Below, in pieces: positions 61,502 through 64,000 of a DNA stretch of 64,000 bases. The stretch comes from SKHV01 sp963678565. GTDB lineage: Bacteria; Bacteroidota; Bacteroidia; Bacteroidales; Prolixibacteraceae. The DNA is taken from the NCBI GenBank assembly GCA_963678565.1, contig OY782875.1, positions 620,001 to 684,000 on the forward strand, read 5' to 3'. The notes below the pieces were generated by a model. That model was not told the origin of the DNA. It worked only from the letters and a program-made list of their open reading frames with translations, and made no database searches. The position numbers and the translations under genes are program-made. The number at the start of each line of letters is the position of its first letter. Within the stretch, counting starts at the first letter, position 1.

Positions 61502-63004
61502 TTATTTTGCATTCGCTAATAATTTCTCGCCTTTCTCAATTGCTTCTTCAATTGTACCAACCAAGTTAAATGCTGCTTCAGGATATTGGTCAACTTTACC
61601 ATCCATAATCATATTGAAACCTTTGATTGTATCTTCGATTGAAACCAATGCACCTTTGAGGCCGGTAAACTGTTCCGCTACAAAGAATGGTTGAGATAAG
61701 AAACGTTGCACACGACGAGCGCGATGAACAACTAGTTTATCTTCTTCCGAAAGTTCGTCCATTCCTAAAATTGCAATAATATCCTGCAACTCGTTATAGC
61801 GTTGAAGCAGCTCTTTTACGCGTTGCGCACAACTATAATGTTTGTCGCCAACAATATCGGGAGACAATATTCTCGAACTTGAATCTAATGGGTCTACCGC
61901 AGGATAAATACCAAGCTCGGCAATTTTACGACTTAGTACAGTAGTTGCATCTAAGTGGGCAAAGGTTGTTGCCGGAGCAGGGTCGGTCAAGTCATCAGCA
62001 GGAACATAAACTGCCTGAACCGAAGTAATCGAACCATTTTTTGTTGAGGTAATTCTTTCTTGAAGTTCTCCCATTTCGGTTGCCAAAGTTGGTTGGTAAC
62101 CTACTGCAGAAGGCATACGACCTAGCAAGGCTGAAACCTCAGAACCTGCTTGGGTAAAACGGAAAATATTATCAACAAAGAAAAGTATATCTCGACCGCC
62201 TGATTCTTCATTTCCATCGCGCAAACTTTCTGCAATTGAAAGCCCCGACAATGCTACACGCGCACGTGCCCCAGGTGGCTCGTTCATTTGACCGAAAACC
62301 AGTGCTAGTTTTGATTGATCTAATTTCGATTCATCAACTTTCGAAATATCCCAGTTCCCTTTTTCCAATTCTTCTCTAAATTCATCACCATAATCGATAA
62401 TTCCTGCTTCGATCATTTCACGGAGTAAGTCGTTCCCTTCACGGGTACGCTCTCCAACTCCTGCAAATACAGATAGTCCTGAGTGAGCTAAAGCAATATT
62501 GTTAATCAACTCCTGAATCAGTACAGTTTTTCCAACACCGGCACCTCCAAACAACCCAATTTTACCACCTTTTGCATAAGGTTCAATTAAGTCGATTACT
62601 TTAATACCAGTATATAAAATTTCTGTTTCGGTTGTTAAATCAGCATAGGCTGGTGGTTCGCGGTGAATACTCACACCTTTATCTTTTTGAATTAAAGGAA
62701 GTCCGTCTACGGCATCACCAGTTACATTTAATAATCGGCCTAAAACTTTTTCACCTTCAGGCATTTTAATTGATGATCCTGTGGAGATAACTTTAATACC
62801 ACGCTTTAGTCCATCAGTAGAGTCCATCGCAATGGTTCTAACTGTTTTTTCTCCTATGTGTTGTTGAACTTCTAGTACTAAAGGAGTAGATCCTTCTCTT
62901 TCTATTTCTAACGCATCGTAAATTTCAGGTAATAGTTTTTCATCTTCGAAAACAACGTCCACTACTGGACCAATAACCTGAAGAACTTCGCCTTTAACAG
63001 CCAT
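61502..63004 (-). CDS. atpD: ATP synthase F1 beta subunit
   Basis: AtpD carries the catalytic sites of the F1 motor. The 500-residue protein has Walker A GGAGVGKT (153-160), the catalytic Glu in FAGVGERTREGNDL (~180-193), Walker B DILFFVDNIFRFTQAG, the SALLGRMPSAVGYQPTLATE motif and DPAPATTFAHLDATTVLSR, all intact. A family-typical insert at ~206-230 (DEFREELEKGNWDISKVDE) is found in Bacteroidota beta subunits. Only atpD and atpC are here, so the other F1 and Fo genes are elsewhere. Confidence 0.97.
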   Translation of the reverse strand: MAVKGEVLQVIGPVVDVVFEDEKLLPEIYDALEIEREGSTPLVLEVQQHIGEKTVRTIAMDSTDGLKRGIKVISTGSSIKMPEGEKVLGRLLNVTGDAVDGLPLIQKDKGVSIHREPPAYADLTTETEILYTGIKVIDLIEPYAKGGKIGLFGGAGVGKTVLIQELINNIALAHSGLSVFAGVGERTREGNDLLREMIEAGIIDYGDEFREELEKGNWDISKVDESKLDQSKLALVFGQMNEPPGARARVALSGLSIAESLRDGNEESGGRDILFFVDNIFRFTQAGSEVSALLGRMPSAVGYQPTLATEMGELQERITSTKNGSITSVQAVYVPADDLTDPAPATTFAHLDATTVLSRKIAELGIYPAVDPLDSSSRILSPDIVGDKHYSCAQRVKELLQRYNELQDIIAILGMDELSEEDKLVVHRARRVQRFLSQPFFVAEQFTGLKGALVSIEDTIKGFNMIMDGKVDQYPEAAFNLVGTIEEAIEKGEKLLANAK

Positions 63005-63109
63005 AATGTTTTGTATTTTAAAGTCTCCTAAAATAATGATTTTTTAGGAATTATTTCGATAACAATATTTGATCTTTTTAATAGAACGGTACACTAAATT
63101 TTTCTGAAA

Positions 63110-64000
63110 TTAGTTTTCTCTTTTCATGAGCCTTTCAGCTAACAAACGTAATTCCAGTTTTGTTTTATCATTTACCGATAATTGTTTCCAGCATTCAATG
63201 GCCCTATTGTAATACTCGGTCATCTTATGCTGTGATTTTTGTTTCAAATTTAATTGATTATAAATCGATAGCACAGCTTTTATCTTATCTTTTTCGTTAA
63301 AATCCTTTAAAGAAATCCAATTCTTCAAATCTTCGGCAATTTTTCCTTCGGCTAATTCTAGCGCTGTGATCATTAAATAGGTTTTTTTATTGGAAATAAT
63401 ATCGCCACCAATTTCTTTGCCGAAAGTTTTAACATCACCAAAACTGTCTAAATAATCGTCCTGAAGTTGAAATGCAATGCCTAAGTTGAATCCGAATTGA
63501 TATAAATTATCCAGATCTTTTTGCGGTGCTTCTGCAATTAATCCACCCAATTTCAAACTACTTGCAATAAGCACAGCCGTTTTATAGCCGATCATTTGGA
63601 TGTATTCATCAACACTTACATCGTTTCTGGTTTCGAAATCCATGTCGTATTGCTGCCCTTCGCAGATTTCAAGTGCCGTTTTAGTAAAAGTTGCTACAAT
63701 TTCCCGAAAGTCACCTTTTTTACATTGATTGATGTATTCATATGATAAAATAGACATGGCATCGCCCGAAAGAATTGCAGCATTTTCTGAATATTCAATG
63801 TGCACTGTATTTTTATTCCTTCTCAAATTTGCATTGTCCATTATGTCATCGTGTAGCAAAGTGAAATTATGAAAAACTTCGATGGCAAAGGCTGCAGGAA
63901 GTGCATCGGCATAATTATTTTTATACAATGAATAAGCCATTAATACCAACACTGGGCGAAGTCTTTTTCCGCCCATTCCAAGCGTATATACTACCGGATC
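63110..64000 (-). CDS. Polyprenyl diphosphate synthase (N-terminus outside window)
   Basis: The frame is open to the right edge, with DPVVYTLG before MGGKRLRPVLVLMA, so the first ~30-40 residues are missing. The remaining ~297 residues show both aspartate-rich motifs, LLHDDIMDNANLRR (DDxxD, ~47-60 from GGKRLRP) and FQLQDDYLDSFGDVKTFGKE (~180-200), and the GGKRLRP start of the domain. These enzymes add isoprene units to make quinone side-chain or undecaprenyl precursors. Chain length cannot be judged without the full N-terminus. It reads in the same direction as atpD but 105 nt away. Confidence 0.92.
   Translation of the reverse strand, partial: DPVVYTLGMGGKRLRPVLVLMAYSLYKNNYADALPAAFAIEVFHNFTLLHDDIMDNANLRRNKNTVHIEYSENAAILSGDAMSILSYEYINQCKKGDFREIVATFTKTALEICEGQQYDMDFETRNDVSVDEYIQMIGYKTAVLIASSLKLGGLIAEAPQKDLDNLYQFGFNLGIAFQLQDDYLDSFGDVKTFGKEIGGDIISNKKTYLMITALELAEGKIAEDLKNWISLKDFNEKDKIKAVLSIYNQLNLKQKSQHKMTEYYNRAIECWKQLSVNDKTKLELRLLAERLMKREN

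Noticed and set aside
1..64000. CRISPR arrays, insertion sequences, prophage or integrated elements
   Set aside because: No regularly spaced repeats, transposase, integrase or phage structural gene was seen, and the inverted repeats noted do not flank a coding element.

Overview
The window is a stretch of a low-GC chromosome from a member of the Bacteroidota, most likely a marine Marinilabiliales-type organism (Marinifilaceae or a close family; inferred from gene content only). Supporting signs are five secreted proteins ending in type IX secretion (T9SS) type A sorting domains with YPNP-like motifs, a TonB-dependent receptor with an N-terminal carboxypeptidase-regulatory-like domain, a fused SecDF, a DAHP synthase/chorismate mutase fusion, and many copies of the Bacteroidota promoter -7 box TAnnTTTG, three of them paired with a -33 TTG at exactly 19 nt. 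It is mostly core chromosome. I see no insertion sequence, prophage, CRISPR array or integrated element.

Layout. 1-2.3 kb: end of dnaG, a NimA-like flavoprotein and an SDR enzyme. 2.3-7.7 kb: a giant T9SS surface protein. 8-9.7 kb: a NifX-like protein and nadA. 9.7-14.1 kb: a membrane histidine kinase and a CotH-type T9SS protein. 14.3-17.7 kb: a five-gene operon read right to left (tatA, Na+/Ca2+ exchanger, LolD-like ATPase, DUF2400 protein, trmN6). 18-24.3 kb: a secretory operon of lamin-tail protein, TonB-dependent receptor and secreted endonuclease I. 24.3-27.3 kb: a palindrome, a frameshifted XRE regulator, photolyase and pyrH. 27.3-31.8 kb: O-antigen ligase, Wzz, tyrS and cvpA. 31.9-35.7 kb: GH3 enzyme, deoxynucleoside kinase, mazG and a PAP2 phosphatase. 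35.7-37.3 kb: an ECF sigma/anti-sigma/DUF4252 cassette. 37.4-39.7 kb: the attenuated tyrA and DAHP synthase/chorismate mutase operon. 39.8-41.8 kb: phoH and purC. 42-45.9 kb: a structured leader, serC, serA and DUF1015. 46-53.1 kb: lipoprotein, der, era, PfkB kinase and secDF. 53.5-59.7 kb: elbB, two tandem esterases, tRNA-Arg, a T9SS protein, uxuA and a small secreted protein. 60-64 kb: a C-S lyase-type aminotransferase, atpC, atpD and a partial polyprenyl synthase.

The most striking feature is upstream of tyrA (37419-37602). A consensus promoter is followed by a 27-residue leader peptide with eight consecutive aromatic codons (FFYFFYYY), then by a terminator whose 5' arm can alternatively pair with a segment of the leader just after the aromatic codons. 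This is the complete anatomy of a ribosome-mediated attenuator sensing both Phe and Tyr, and the genes behind it make prephenate and hydroxyphenylpyruvate. Other points of interest are a 450-nt structured leader before serC with mutually exclusive helices, a SerA in which Lys replaces the catalytic His, a DUF1015 protein joined to the serine operon, and the endonuclease/TonB/lamin-tail locus that looks like an extracellular DNA or phosphate-scavenging system.
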